Assembly (NCBI GenBank): GCA_022705365.1
Contig: JAKJEP010000026.1
Span: 1-16,898, forward strand
Source: Planctomycetota bacterium
GTDB lineage: Bacteria; Planctomycetota; Phycisphaerae; Sedimentisphaerales; SM23-30
Length of the DNA: 16,898 nucleotides
Reading direction: 5' to 3'
Shown here: piece after piece, positions 1-6,305 of the stretch
How positions within the stretch are numbered: position 1 is the first letter of the stretch
How the letters are laid out: each line of letters opens with the position of its first letter
The notes under the pieces: model-generated
The model's database searches: none
What the model saw: only the letters and a program-made list of their open reading frames with translations
Told to the model about the DNA's origin: nothing
Translations under genes and position numbers: made by a program

Positions 1-1
1 A

Positions 2-460
2 AATGCCATTTCTGACAGACAGGCGAACTATTGCAGCAGCAGTTCCTATAGTTACGATGTGAGTTCTACGCGCGGTTATCACTCTCTCTGGAACGACGGG
101 GTTTTTCCCTATAGCTCACCAGTAGGCTTTTTCGATGGCGGATTGAAGTACAAGGCGAATTACCACTGGCCGGGCAGTGCGACCAGCTACCAGACGGCCA
201 ATGGGGGCAATGGCTATGGTCTCTACGACATGGCCGGGAATGTCTGGGAGTGGTGCAACGACTGGTACCGGGACATCTACTACTCGCTCAGTCCCAACGA
301 CAATCCGACTGGGCCAACCAGTGGCGCCTATCGTGTGATGCGCGGTGGCAGTTGGTACTACAGCGCCTACTACTGCCGGGTAGCGAGCCGCAGCTACGGC
401 GGCCTCCCGGACTCCCGGGGCAGCACTTTCGGTTTTCGCCTGGTCCTGGATTTGCAGTAA
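2..460 (+). CDS. FGE-sulfatase (SUMF1/EgtB-type fold) domain protein, C-terminal part
   Basis: Open from the left edge, so the start lies outside the window; 152 residues are visible before the TAA at 458-460. A GTG at 59 is inside the domain and is not the real start. The residues NAISDRQANY, then GLYDMAGNVWEW, RVMRGGSW and a closing GFRLV are the classic C-terminal blocks of the FGE-sulfatase family (PF03781). True formylglycine-generating enzymes carry a Cys pair just after the RGGS block. Here that stretch is SWYYSAYYCRVASRS, with a Tyr where the first Cys is expected and only one Cys left, so sulfatase activation is unlikely. Planctomycetes carry many such FGE-like domains, often secreted or fused to kinases, with mostly unknown roles. 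The N-terminal architecture is not visible. The family call is secure; the function is not. Confidence 0.9.
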   Translation, partial: NAISDRQANYCSSSSYSYDVSSTRGYHSLWNDGVFPYSSPVGFFDGGLKYKANYHWPGSATSYQTANGGNGYGLYDMAGNVWEWCNDWYRDIYYSLSPNDNPTGPTSGAYRVMRGGSWYYSAYYCRVASRSYGGLPDSRGSTFGFRLVLDLQ

Positions 461-817
461 CCGTTGCTCTTACACCCACTTATTTAGCATAGGTACATGC
501 CTCACCCCTTCTGCAGGGCCGCTAAATATTATTTGGCAGATCTGGAAACGGTTGAGGCAAGGACAACGGCGGTGGATTAAAACAGCCAACATAAAGTTGG
601 GGGCTTGCGTGGAATGGCAGGCGGGTGGGGAAATGGAACAGGGGGACAATATTGGTGGAGAGTATTATACTTTCGCCCCTGCGGGGCTTTCGGATGGGGT
701 GGTGGGTTGAGGTCCGGGGGCTGACGCCCCCGGCTAAGAAACTGATGGCCCCTTCGGGGCTGGGGGGAAGGGGGACGATACGAAGTGAGAAGGGGGAAAA
801 GATGGAAAGAATAAGAC

Positions 818-843
818 AACCTGAAGGTTGAACTCAGAACGGG
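818..843 (+). repeat. Hairpin repeat R2, copy 1 (AACC-TGAA-GGTT)
   Basis: A small hairpin (818-829) is followed by GAACTCAGAACGGG. The second copy at 1510-1535 has the same tail but a hairpin AGCC-TAAA-GGCT. The inner pair A-T in one copy is G-C in the other, so the stem is kept although the sequence changed. Confidence 0.75.
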
Positions 844-915
844 AATGGCAGGTTAGCCTACACCATTACGACGCGAGGTTAGAATGATATATGACGCTTC
901 CGCTGGGCGCTGCGT
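842..915 (+). repeat. Direct repeat R1, copy 1 (74 bp)
   Basis: This 74-bp block matches 1066-1139 with the same length and no gaps. The best conserved parts are GGAATGGCAGG at the start, CACCATTACGACG-GAGGTTAG in the middle and GACGCTTCCGCTGGGCGCTG near the end; the bases between differ. A shorter related piece (GGAATGGCAGGCGGG) occurs at 611-625. It is a dispersed intergenic repeat with no coding content. Confidence 0.85.
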
Positions 916-1001
916 GGAATGGGAACGAAAGGACAGAAGATGGATTACAAGGCAGGAACAGGGTATTCGACCCCCTTACTGACGTGCGGGGCTTGGATAG
1001 G

Positions 1002-1322
1002 GAGAAGAGAAAACCTGGATTCCTGCTTGCGCAAAGGAGATGGTGGGTTGAGAACCCACCCAACCGGAATGGCAGGCGGGCCTGCACCATTACGACGTGA
1101 GGTTAGTTGGCTAGCAGACGCTTCCGCTGGGCGCTGCGTCAGATAATACAGGAAACATACCGCATCGGCAAACCAGTTGCCGACCCTACTTTCCAGGATA
1201 GGGAGAAGATAATCCTGGATACCAGCTTGCGCAGGAATGAGCAGGCGGGCGATTGGCCGATATATGAGACATAGTGTGAGAATGGAGGAAGAGAAGATGG
1301 ATTTCCGCCGGCGCGGGAATAA
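1002..1322 (+). repeat. Three REP-like palindromic units
   Basis: Three related units sit at about 1002-1041, 1201-1240 and 1290-1322. Each has a GAGAAGA leader and then a degenerate palindrome of the type TTCCTGCTTGCGCAGGAAT (a TTCCGCCGGCGCGGGAA form in the third). Read on the minus strand they resemble the widespread ATTCC-GCG-A-GC-GGAAT-CCA intergenic repeat family of many bacteria, which gives spurious peptides such as IPAQAGIQ. The units are interrupted by other repeats. The family assignment is by pattern memory only. Confidence 0.55.
1066..1139 (+). repeat. Direct repeat R1, copy 2 (74 bp)
   Basis: This is the second copy of the repeat at 842-915. It follows immediately after the 8-bp hairpin at 1042-1060. 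The variable bases cluster around positions 12-18 and 42-51 of the repeat, while the last 20 or so bases are identical. Confidence 0.85.
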
Positions 1323-1509
1323 CAACATGCCGGCCGGAGGCCGGCGGTACGGGATGCGCGGGAATGGGATACGGGGGACGACTTATAGAACCGCGTGTGC
1401 AATTCCGGGGATACCAGGAACGCAGCCCCTACCCTAAGAGAAAAGATGGTATGCGGAGGATACCCTACCTCGCTGCAGTGAGAAAGGCGCCGCCCGAAGA
1501 AAAAAAGAC

Positions 1510-1535
1510 AGCCTAAAGGCTGAACTCAGAACGGG
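1510..1535 (+). repeat. Hairpin repeat R2, copy 2 (AGCC-TAAA-GGCT)
   Basis: This is the partner of 818-843. Both copies are preceded by GACA and followed by GAACTCAGAACGGG. The only differences in the hairpin are the compensatory pair and one loop base. Confidence 0.75.
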
Positions 1536-1704
1536 GATGGCCAGCGGTACGTGCCGGTGTGTGAATGACCGGCGGGTGATGGGGTGGAATAGGAAGGATA
1601 ATATAGGAACGGAGTTAGAGAAGATGGTATGCACAGCATACCCTGATATGGAACGACCTTTGTCAACGGTTATTTTCATTTCTATTTCATATATTTTGGA
1701 TACG

Positions 1705-1893
1705 GGATAGCGTAGGCGGCTTCGACAAGGAATCAGTCTGATATACGTGGATTACCCGGTTCAATCCGGGCAGAGCCGACAGGAATATTCTTCGTCGTCA
1801 GCGTTGCGTTCTACGAGCATGAGTTCGCACGGTACGCATACCGAACTATCATATAGGGTGGCCGCAAGTCGCTTTCTTGTGCCTACGCTATCC
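1705..1893. other. 189-bp structured segment bounded by a perfect 13-bp inverted repeat; candidate ncRNA or small mobile element
   Basis: GGATAGCGTAGGC (1705-1717) is exactly complementary to GCCTACGCTATCC (1881-1893). Between them are further hairpins: CCCGG-TTCAAT-CCGGG (1755-1770), CGAC/GTCG enclosing GAATATTC (1777-1797), and AGTTC-GCAC-GGTA-CGCA-TACC-GAACT (1822-1847), whose stem has a single one-sided bulge. CGGCT (1717-1721) can also pair with AGCCG (1774-1778). No start-to-stop reading frame of credible composition covers it. It ends 67 bp from the stop codon of the IS110 transposase. It could be a folded RNA closed by a 13-bp stem, a MITE-like element (no target duplication is visible), or a non-coding end of the IS. 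It matches no riboswitch or ncRNA family I recognise. Confidence 0.5.
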
Positions 1894-1938
1894 AATATCT
1901 TCTCCTGTTATTTTCTGGTAACCTTATTTGTAATGGAC

Positions 1939-1955
1939 ACGTAAAAAGGATACGT
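1939..1955 (-). other. Hairpin just downstream of the IS110 transposase stop
   Basis: ACGTA (1939-1943) pairs with TACGT (1951-1955) across a 7-nt loop, only 5 bp past the stop codon in the minus-strand direction. On the coding strand the loop reads TCCTTTT. It could belong to the transposon right end or act as a weak transcript-end structure; there is no clean terminal U-tract. Confidence 0.35.
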
Positions 1956-1960
1956 ACCGA

Positions 1961-3085
1961 TCAGGCGGCCTCCTTGGTGTTTGCCCGGGCTTCGTATTGC
2001 GTGATCATAAACCAGATAAAGCCGGCCAGTTCCCGGGCCACGGCGATATTCGCTTTTGTAGGCAGCTTCCCTTTTCGGATCAAATCCCGATACCGCTTGG
2101 ATAATCGTTGCCCGGCGTTATCGGCAATCGCAATAGCCCAGGCCGGTTGGCCAGTCCTTCGTTGCTCCAGGGCCTTGGAAGGATGATACCGGTGGCGATA
2201 ATGCCAGGCGGTTTCATTCAGCAGGCGACGAATGCGTTTGTTGCCCGTTTTGGTAATCGCTCCTTTTCGCTGTTTCTCGCCGCTGGAATCCTCCGAAGGG
2301 GTTAGCCCCAGATAGCTCATCAGATGACGGGCTGATTCGAAGCGGCCAAACGCAAAAATCTCAGTTAGGATCGTAATCGCCGTCAGGGTGTTGATCCCGT
2401 GGAAGCAACATAAACCATCGACTATTTCTTTGTACCGGGGTGACTGGGCCAGAAGGGTGACTTCCTGATCCAGATTCTTCAGACGACTTAGACAATGGAC
2501 CAACTCGGCAAAATAATTCTCGAATACCTGGGTCAGCCGCGGTTGTTCGAATTCCAGAGCCTGCAGCCAGGTCATATGTTTTTGGGTCCAGTGATGGCCT
2601 TCAGTATAGACATAGCCGTGCCGGGTGAGAAACTTGAGAATCTGATGGCGAATCCGTTTGAGATTCTCCTGGGCCGTTTCCCGCAAACGCGTCAGTTCGC
2701 GGGCCGCCTCCTGTGGTTCGTCGGGGGCCTGTACTTCCGTGAGCAGGTCGGCCTGGAAGAGAGGCAGTAATTTCCTGGTGTCCCGTCGATCGGTTTTGAC
2801 TCGCTCGCCCGGCTTACGGGGCACCAGCGAGGGGGCGATCACCCGACAGCGACAGCCCAACGCCTCAATCCGCCGTTTGAGCGTAAAACCGCAGACGCCC
2901 GCCTCATAACAGAATTCAACCGGCCCCGGAGCCTCTCGCAGGATCTTTTGGACCATCTTTTTGATGTCCCGGGCCGTATTGAGAACGGTGCACTCGATAA
3001 TCTCCATCTGGCCGGGTTGCTGGTAAGCAATTTTGTGTTGTTTTTTGTGGGTATCCATGGCGACATAGGTTATACTGTTTTTCAT
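1961..3085 (-). CDS. IS110-family transposase (DEDD recombinase)
   Basis: 374 residues, a usual length for IS110. The N-terminal RuvC-like DEDD domain shows D11 in YVAMDTHKK, E61 in FCYEAGVCG, and D99 and D102 in KTDRRDTRKL. The C-terminal Transposase_20 domain shows GINTLTAITILTE (230-242) and SYLGLTPSEDSSGEKQRKG (257-275); the serine expected to attack DNA in this family lies in or near the DSSG block (266-269). The ATG at 3085 is chosen because AAAGGAA stands about 10 nt upstream and because the family N-terminus begins here; the frame stays open to 3379 but that extension encodes dispersed repeat. The gene appears intact. IS110 recombinases use a structured bridge RNA from a non-coding end to choose donor and target. 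Confidence 0.95.
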   Translation of the reverse strand: MKNSITYVAMDTHKKQHKIAYQQPGQMEIIECTVLNTARDIKKMVQKILREAPGPVEFCYEAGVCGFTLKRRIEALGCRCRVIAPSLVPRKPGERVKTDRRDTRKLLPLFQADLLTEVQAPDEPQEAARELTRLRETAQENLKRIRHQILKFLTRHGYVYTEGHHWTQKHMTWLQALEFEQPRLTQVFENYFAELVHCLSRLKNLDQEVTLLAQSPRYKEIVDGLCCFHGINTLTAITILTEIFAFGRFESARHLMSYLGLTPSEDSSGEKQRKGAITKTGNKRIRRLLNETAWHYRHRYHPSKALEQRRTGQPAWAIAIADNAGQRLSKRYRDLIRKGKLPTKANIAVARELAGFIWFMITQYEARANTKEAA

Positions 3086-3250
3086 AACGACCGGTTCCTT
3101 TCGTTTGTATGCGGCTCTGTTACCGCAAGGTGATAATCCGCGATATCCGGTGGCCACGTGCCACCACACGCCTTGGTCGTATCGACTCATGGCAACTTGT
3201 ACAATCGCAAAACCGGTCGTTCCATATTTTCTACCAGCTACTAGCCGCAT
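3086..3250 (-). promoter_or_regulatory. Structured leader of the IS110 transposase; candidate bridge-RNA region
   Basis: Two inverted repeats interleave. AACGACCGGTT (3086-3096) is complementary to AACCGGTCGTT (3212-3222), and ATGCGGCT (3109-3116) is complementary to AGCCGCAT (3243-3250). Their order gives either a pseudoknot-like fold or two exclusive folds. A local hairpin GGTGGC-CACGT-GCCACC (3149-3165) lies between. The 3086-3096 arm sits between the Shine-Dalgarno sequence and the transposase ATG, so pairing it would hide the start site. The position fits the bridge-RNA-bearing left end of IS110-type elements. The guide loops were not resolved. The 3243-3250 arm may lie outside the element. 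Confidence 0.45.
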
Positions 3251-3315
3251 GGAAAAATTAAAAATCAAATAGCAAAAATGAGGTATCGCTGGCGGCGATG
3301 AAGATATAAATAGAT

Positions 3316-3356
3316 TTTTCGACTCCGCTGCGCTTCGCTCAAAATAACGAAACGTG
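3316..3356. repeat. Dispersed repeat of the TTCGACTCCGCTGCGCTTCG type
   Basis: The run TTCGACTCCGCTGCGCTTCG followed by CTCAAAATAACGAAA matches a very common bacterial intergenic repeat whose minus-strand translation contains VILSEAQRSR. It marks host DNA, so the IS end must lie to its left. A more diverged relative may be present at 9288-9318 (GCGACGAGCGAAACGGAGTG). Confidence 0.55.
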
Positions 3357-3380
3357 CGGCTACGATATGCATGGCACATT

Positions 3381-3560
3381 TAAGACCATCGCCTGTCCTG
3401 CGGACAGACGCTGCCACCCAGGGAAAAAGTGAGAAAAGCGGGAATGTGGGAAAAGAATATAGATATTGCATCGGTCCCGAATGGTTATCGGAACGACCCT
3501 ACGCTGAAGACCACCTCCATGCCTGCGGCAGGAAGGTGCCACCCAGTATGGGGGGTGGCA
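3381..3560 (+). repeat. Two related hairpin repeats ending in TGCCACCCA
   Basis: One unit (about 3383-3421) reads AAGACC, then the hairpin CTGTCC-TGC-GGACAG, then TGCCACCCA. The second (about 3506-3545) reads AAGACC, then CCTG-CGG-CAGG, then TGCCACCCA, and continues into an 8-bp stem TGCCACCC/GGGTGGCA (3537-3560). A further hairpin, CCTCC...GGAGG, lies at 3597-3611. No gene was found between 3251 and 3891. Confidence 0.55.
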
Positions 3561-3799
3561 GTTATGGGAGGATTGGATGGTAAGACAACGTGAAAGCCTC
3601 CGGCTGGGAGGAAGCGGGATACGCAGGGCGATATTTTTATAAGCTCTATGTTTATAAGCAGTTATAGACGATGCAATTCTGTTTTTTGTGTTTTATTTGT
3701 GATGCAGTGAGTGGGATTGCCCAAAAAAAGGAAATGGCACGCCTGGCGGGGGGGTGAGAGCCGAAGGATGCCGGTACGAGGGAAGCCAACGCTTTTTAA

Positions 3800-3827
3800 T
3801 TGACTTTACCGGAATAGTAACTAGAAT
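3800..3827 (+). promoter_or_regulatory. Sigma70-type promoter of typA
   Basis: TTGACT (3800-3805), a 16-bp spacer, and TAGAAT (3822-3827). Transcription would start near 3834, giving a leader of about 58 nt that ends in AAAGGAA just before the ATG at 3892. A small CCCGC-TT-GCGGG hairpin lies at the predicted start. Confidence 0.6.
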
Positions 3828-3891
3828 TCCCCGCTTGCGGGCCGGTTTGTTGGCTTGTTTAACTGACGAAATAGTATGAAGTAAAGGAAAT

Positions 3892-5754
3892 ATGACGAAA
3901 GAATCAATCCGAAATGTAGCCATTATCGCCCATGTGGATCACGGCAAGACCACGCTGGTGGATCAGCTTTTATATCAGTCGGGGATGTTTCGCAACGAAG
4001 AGCTGGAGAGGCTGGCTGGCGGCCAGCATTGCCTGATTATGGATTCGAATCCGCTGGAACGGGAGCGGGGCATCACCATCCTGAGCAAAAACTGTGCAGT
4101 CCGATATACCGATGAGCAAGGCCATCTCTATAAGATCAACATTATCGATACGCCGGGCCATGCGGACTTTGGCGGGGAGGTGGAACGGGTTCTCAAGATG
4201 GCGGATGGGGTTCTGCTGCTGGTGGACGCCTTTGACGGCCCCATGCCCCAGACCCGGTTCGTGCTGAGCAAGGCGCTGGAACATAAGCTCAAACCCATCG
4301 TGGTCGTCAACAAAGTGGACCGCCCCGATTCCCGGCCCCATGATGTGGTGAATGAAGTTTTTGACCTGCTGATTCAGCTTGGGGCCAGTGATGAGGCGCT
4401 GGATTTTCCGATACTGTACGCCTCCGCGAAGGAAGGCTGGGCGACGATGCATCTGGACAAGCCGACGAACAATGTCCGGGCTATATTTGATGCGATTGTC
4501 CATCATATCCCGGCTCCGGATGTCAACGTGAAAGCCCCGCTCCAGATGCTGATTACCACGCTGGAATATTCCGATTACGTCGGGCGGATCGCCATCGGCA
4601 GAATTTTTGCCGGCCGGATCAACGAGGGAGATACGGTTACGGTGATCGACCGGCAGGGCAATCACACCCTGCAGAAGATTATGCAGATTCATCAGTTTGT
4701 CGGGCTGGGCCGCAAACAGGTGCGCCATGTCCAGGCGGGTGATATCTGTGCCATTACCGGGCTGGATCCCATCGATATCGGCAATACCCTGGCCTGTGCG
4801 GAAAATCCCACGGCTCTGCCGGCCATTACGGTCGCCGAACCGACCATGCATACCACCTTTCGCGTCAATGACGGCCCTTTCTCCGGCCGGGAAGGGAAAT
4901 CGCTGACGAGCCGCCAGATTCGCCAGCGGCTCGACAAGGAATTGCAGCATAATGTGGCCCTGCGCGTCGAAGCCGGGGAAACCCCGGAAGAATTCAAGGT
5001 CTCCGGCCGCGGCCTGATGCACATCGGCATCCTGCTGGAAAATATGCGGCGGGAAGGCTTTGAAATCTGCGTGGGAAAACCGAATGTGATTTACAAGGAA
5101 ATCGGCGGCAAAACGCACGAGCCTATCGAACTGCTGGTAATCGATTGCCCCCTCGACTGCCAGAGCGCGGTTATGAACATGCTGGGGGAGCGGCGCACGG
5201 AACTGGTGCGAATGGACGCCAAAAGCGGTACAAACGACTTTATCCATATGGAATTTTCCGTGCCTTCCCGCGGGCTGTTCGGGCTGCATTCCCGGCTGAT
5301 GAATGCCACCAAGGGCAGAGCCATTATGCATCATACGTTTGAACGCTACGAACCGGTGCGGGGATCCATCCCGCAGCGGCAGGCCGGCGTCATGATTGCC
5401 ACCATGACCGGGCAGGTGACCGCCTACGCCCTGGACAGCCTCTACGACCGGGGATTCTTCTTCGTCCGGCCCGGCGAGCAGGTCTATGCCGGCCAGGTGG
5501 TGGGCGAACACTGCAAGGAAAAGGATATTCCCGTCAATGTGGTGAAAGCCAAACAGTTAACCAACATCCGAGCCGCCGGTAAGGACGATGCCGCCCGGAT
5601 CCGGCCGGCCCGCAACATGAGCCTTGAAGAGGCGCTGGAATATATCCAGGACGATGAACTGGTGGAGATCCTGCCTAAGACCATCCGCATCCGCAAGCGG
5701 ATCCTCGACGAAAACGAACGGAAAATCGCCATGCGGAAGATATCTAGTAAATAA
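3892..5754 (+). CDS. typA: Ribosome-associated translational GTPase TypA/BipA
   Basis: 620 residues, close to the usual 605-615. TypA/BipA is an EF-G-like GTPase that binds the ribosome and helps 50S assembly and stress adaptation. The G domain shows AHVDHGKT (13-20, G1), RERGITI (57-63, G2), DTPGHAD (86-92, G3), NKVD (140-143, G4) and SAK (178-180, G5). A beta-barrel domain follows (EYSDYVGRIAIGR), then EF-G-like domains III and V, and the BipA-specific C-terminal domain with FFFVRPGEQVYAGQVVGEH and KQLTNIRAAGKDDAARI. The start is fixed by AAAGGAA 4-9 nt upstream and by the conserved N-terminus. It is a single-gene unit facing the metallophosphoesterase gene with 33 bp between stop codons; no strong terminator is visible in that gap. 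Confidence 0.98.
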   Translation: MTKESIRNVAIIAHVDHGKTTLVDQLLYQSGMFRNEELERLAGGQHCLIMDSNPLERERGITILSKNCAVRYTDEQGHLYKINIIDTPGHADFGGEVERVLKMADGVLLLVDAFDGPMPQTRFVLSKALEHKLKPIVVVNKVDRPDSRPHDVVNEVFDLLIQLGASDEALDFPILYASAKEGWATMHLDKPTNNVRAIFDAIVHHIPAPDVNVKAPLQMLITTLEYSDYVGRIAIGRIFAGRINEGDTVTVIDRQGNHTLQKIMQIHQFVGLGRKQVRHVQAGDICAITGLDPIDIGNTLACAENPTALPAITVAEPTMHTTFRVNDGPFSGREGKSLTSRQIRQRLDKELQHNVALRVEAGETPEEFKVSGRGLMHIGILLENMRREGFEICVGKPNVIYKEIGGKTHEPIELLVIDCPLDCQSAVMNMLGERRTELVRMDAKSGTNDFIHMEFSVPSRGLFGLHSRLMNATKGRAIMHHTFERYEPVRGSIPQRQAGVMIATMTGQVTAYALDSLYDRGFFFVRPGEQVYAGQVVGEHCKEKDIPVNVVKAKQLTNIRAAGKDDAARIRPARNMSLEEALEYIQDDELVEILPKTIRIRKRILDENERKIAMRKISSK

Positions 5755-5787
5755 TCAGCCAGCCCTGCCGGTTGCCAGAGCCGTGGT

Positions 5788-6279
5788 TCACAAGGGGATA
5801 ATCTGATATTCCATCGTATCGAGATTCAGAATCACGACGTGGCCCTGCCCCGTCAGCCAGTCGGTGGATTCGCCGGGGTTGATGATGAGGGTTTTGCCTT
5901 CCCGGCGGATGTCCTGTTTGTGGGTGTGGCCGTAAATGACCAGGTCGTAGGTCTGGCTAAGGATCGCCTCCTCGATATAGTGCGGGGTGTGCGTCATGAA
6001 GATCCGGCGGTTGGCCAGCGTGCCTTTATAGCAGTATTCGTGAATCTCGCCGCCTCCCTTTTCCACGGCACCTTTGAGAAACAGTTTTTCGCCGTCGTTG
6101 TTGCCAAAGACGGCGATGAGTTTGGCGGATTTTACCTCCTGGAAGATTTTGGCGGAGAAGGGCGAAACGATATCGCCGCCGTGCAGGATGTACGAGACCT
6201 GGTGCTCGTTGAAAACCGCGACCGCCTTTTGCAAAGCTTCCCGATGATCGTGACTGTCTGAAATTATGCCGATTAACAT
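5788..6279 (-). CDS. YfcE/MJ0936-family metallophosphoesterase
   Basis: 163 residues, typical of the small single-domain YfcE/MJ0936 phosphodiesterases. The metal-binding motifs are all present: DSHD (8-11), GGD (34-36), GNND (59-62), THTPH (96-100) and GHTH (117-120), followed by NPGES. Such enzymes hydrolyse phosphodiesters with Mn or other divalent ions; the physiological substrate is usually unknown. The ATG at 6279 is chosen because the family N-terminus MLIGIISDSH starts there; the longer frame to 6447 overlaps the end of the GH36 gene and is spurious. It starts 26 bp after the GH36 stop on the same strand, so it is probably co-transcribed, although no functional link to sugar metabolism is evident. 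The ribosome site (AGGTTGAC) is weak. Confidence 0.93.
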   Translation of the reverse strand: MLIGIISDSHDHREALQKAVAVFNEHQVSYILHGGDIVSPFSAKIFQEVKSAKLIAVFGNNDGEKLFLKGAVEKGGGEIHEYCYKGTLANRRIFMTHTPHYIEEAILSQTYDLVIYGHTHKQDIRREGKTLIINPGESTDWLTGQGHVVILNLDTMEYQIIPL

Positions 6280-6305
6280 ATTGTCAACCTGTTGCAAAAC
6301 TTTGG

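Larger units (their letters stand above)
461..1704. repeat. Gene-free island of short palindromes and dispersed repeats
   Basis: No credible coding region is seen in 1.24 kb. The stretch is filled with small hairpins: GCCCC-TGC-GGGGC (675-687), an 8-bp stem with a TGAC loop (714-733), GCCCC-TTC-GGGGC (748-760), GGTGGGTT-GAG-AACCCACC (1042-1060), GCCGGCC-GGA-GGCCGGC (1329-1345) and GGTATGC-ACA-GCATACC (1626-1642). Several are preceded by a purine-rich GAGAAGATGG-like leader (for example near 796, 1002, 1201, 1292, 1437 and 1617). The pattern resembles a mosaic of REP/BIME-type intergenic repeats inserted beside or into one another. Individual repeat families are listed separately. Confidence 0.7.
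1909..3232 (-). mobile_element. IS110-family insertion sequence (approximate limits)
   Basis: The element is built around the transposase gene at 1961-3085. IS110-family elements lack terminal inverted repeats, so the limits are inferred. An 8-bp direct repeat TATTTTCT occurs at 1909-1916 and 3225-3232; taking it as the flanks gives an element of about 1.3 kb, a normal IS110 size, with a long non-coding end upstream of the transposase (about 147 bp) and a short one downstream (about 44 bp). That is the arrangement of the IS110 subgroup, whose bridge RNA comes from the upstream end. An AT-rich 8-mer could recur by chance, so the boundaries are tentative. The right flank is a dispersed-repeat region and the left flank is the 189-bp structured segment. 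Confidence 0.4.

Noticed and set aside
945..1402. Minus-strand reading frames of 127 and 87 residues with IPAQAGIQ- and SRAGGNPS-like peptides
   Set aside because: These peptides are the usual spurious translation of REP-like intergenic repeats; there is no ribosome site or family resemblance.
461..1704. CRISPR array
   Set aside because: The repeats differ in sequence and spacing, there are no equal-length spacers and no cas genes.
1755..1770. tRNA-like T-arm (GGTTCAATCC)
   Set aside because: The loop length and stem register do not fit a T-arm, and no acceptor or anticodon arm surrounds it.
1705..1893. Retron msr-msd or diversity-generating element
   Set aside because: The flanking inverted repeat recalls retron ncRNAs, but no reverse transcriptase gene is in the window.
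3086..3379. N-terminal extension of the IS110 transposase frame by 98 residues
   Set aside because: It runs through the structured leader and a dispersed repeat; the family N-terminus and a ribosome site support the ATG at 3085.
3970..5511. 513-residue minus-strand frame
   Set aside because: It is entirely antisense to typA; no family resemblance, a by-product of GC-rich codon use.
5755..5787. Bidirectional terminator between typA and the metallophosphoesterase gene
   Set aside because: Only weak pairing and no T-run on either strand, so a terminator cannot be supported.
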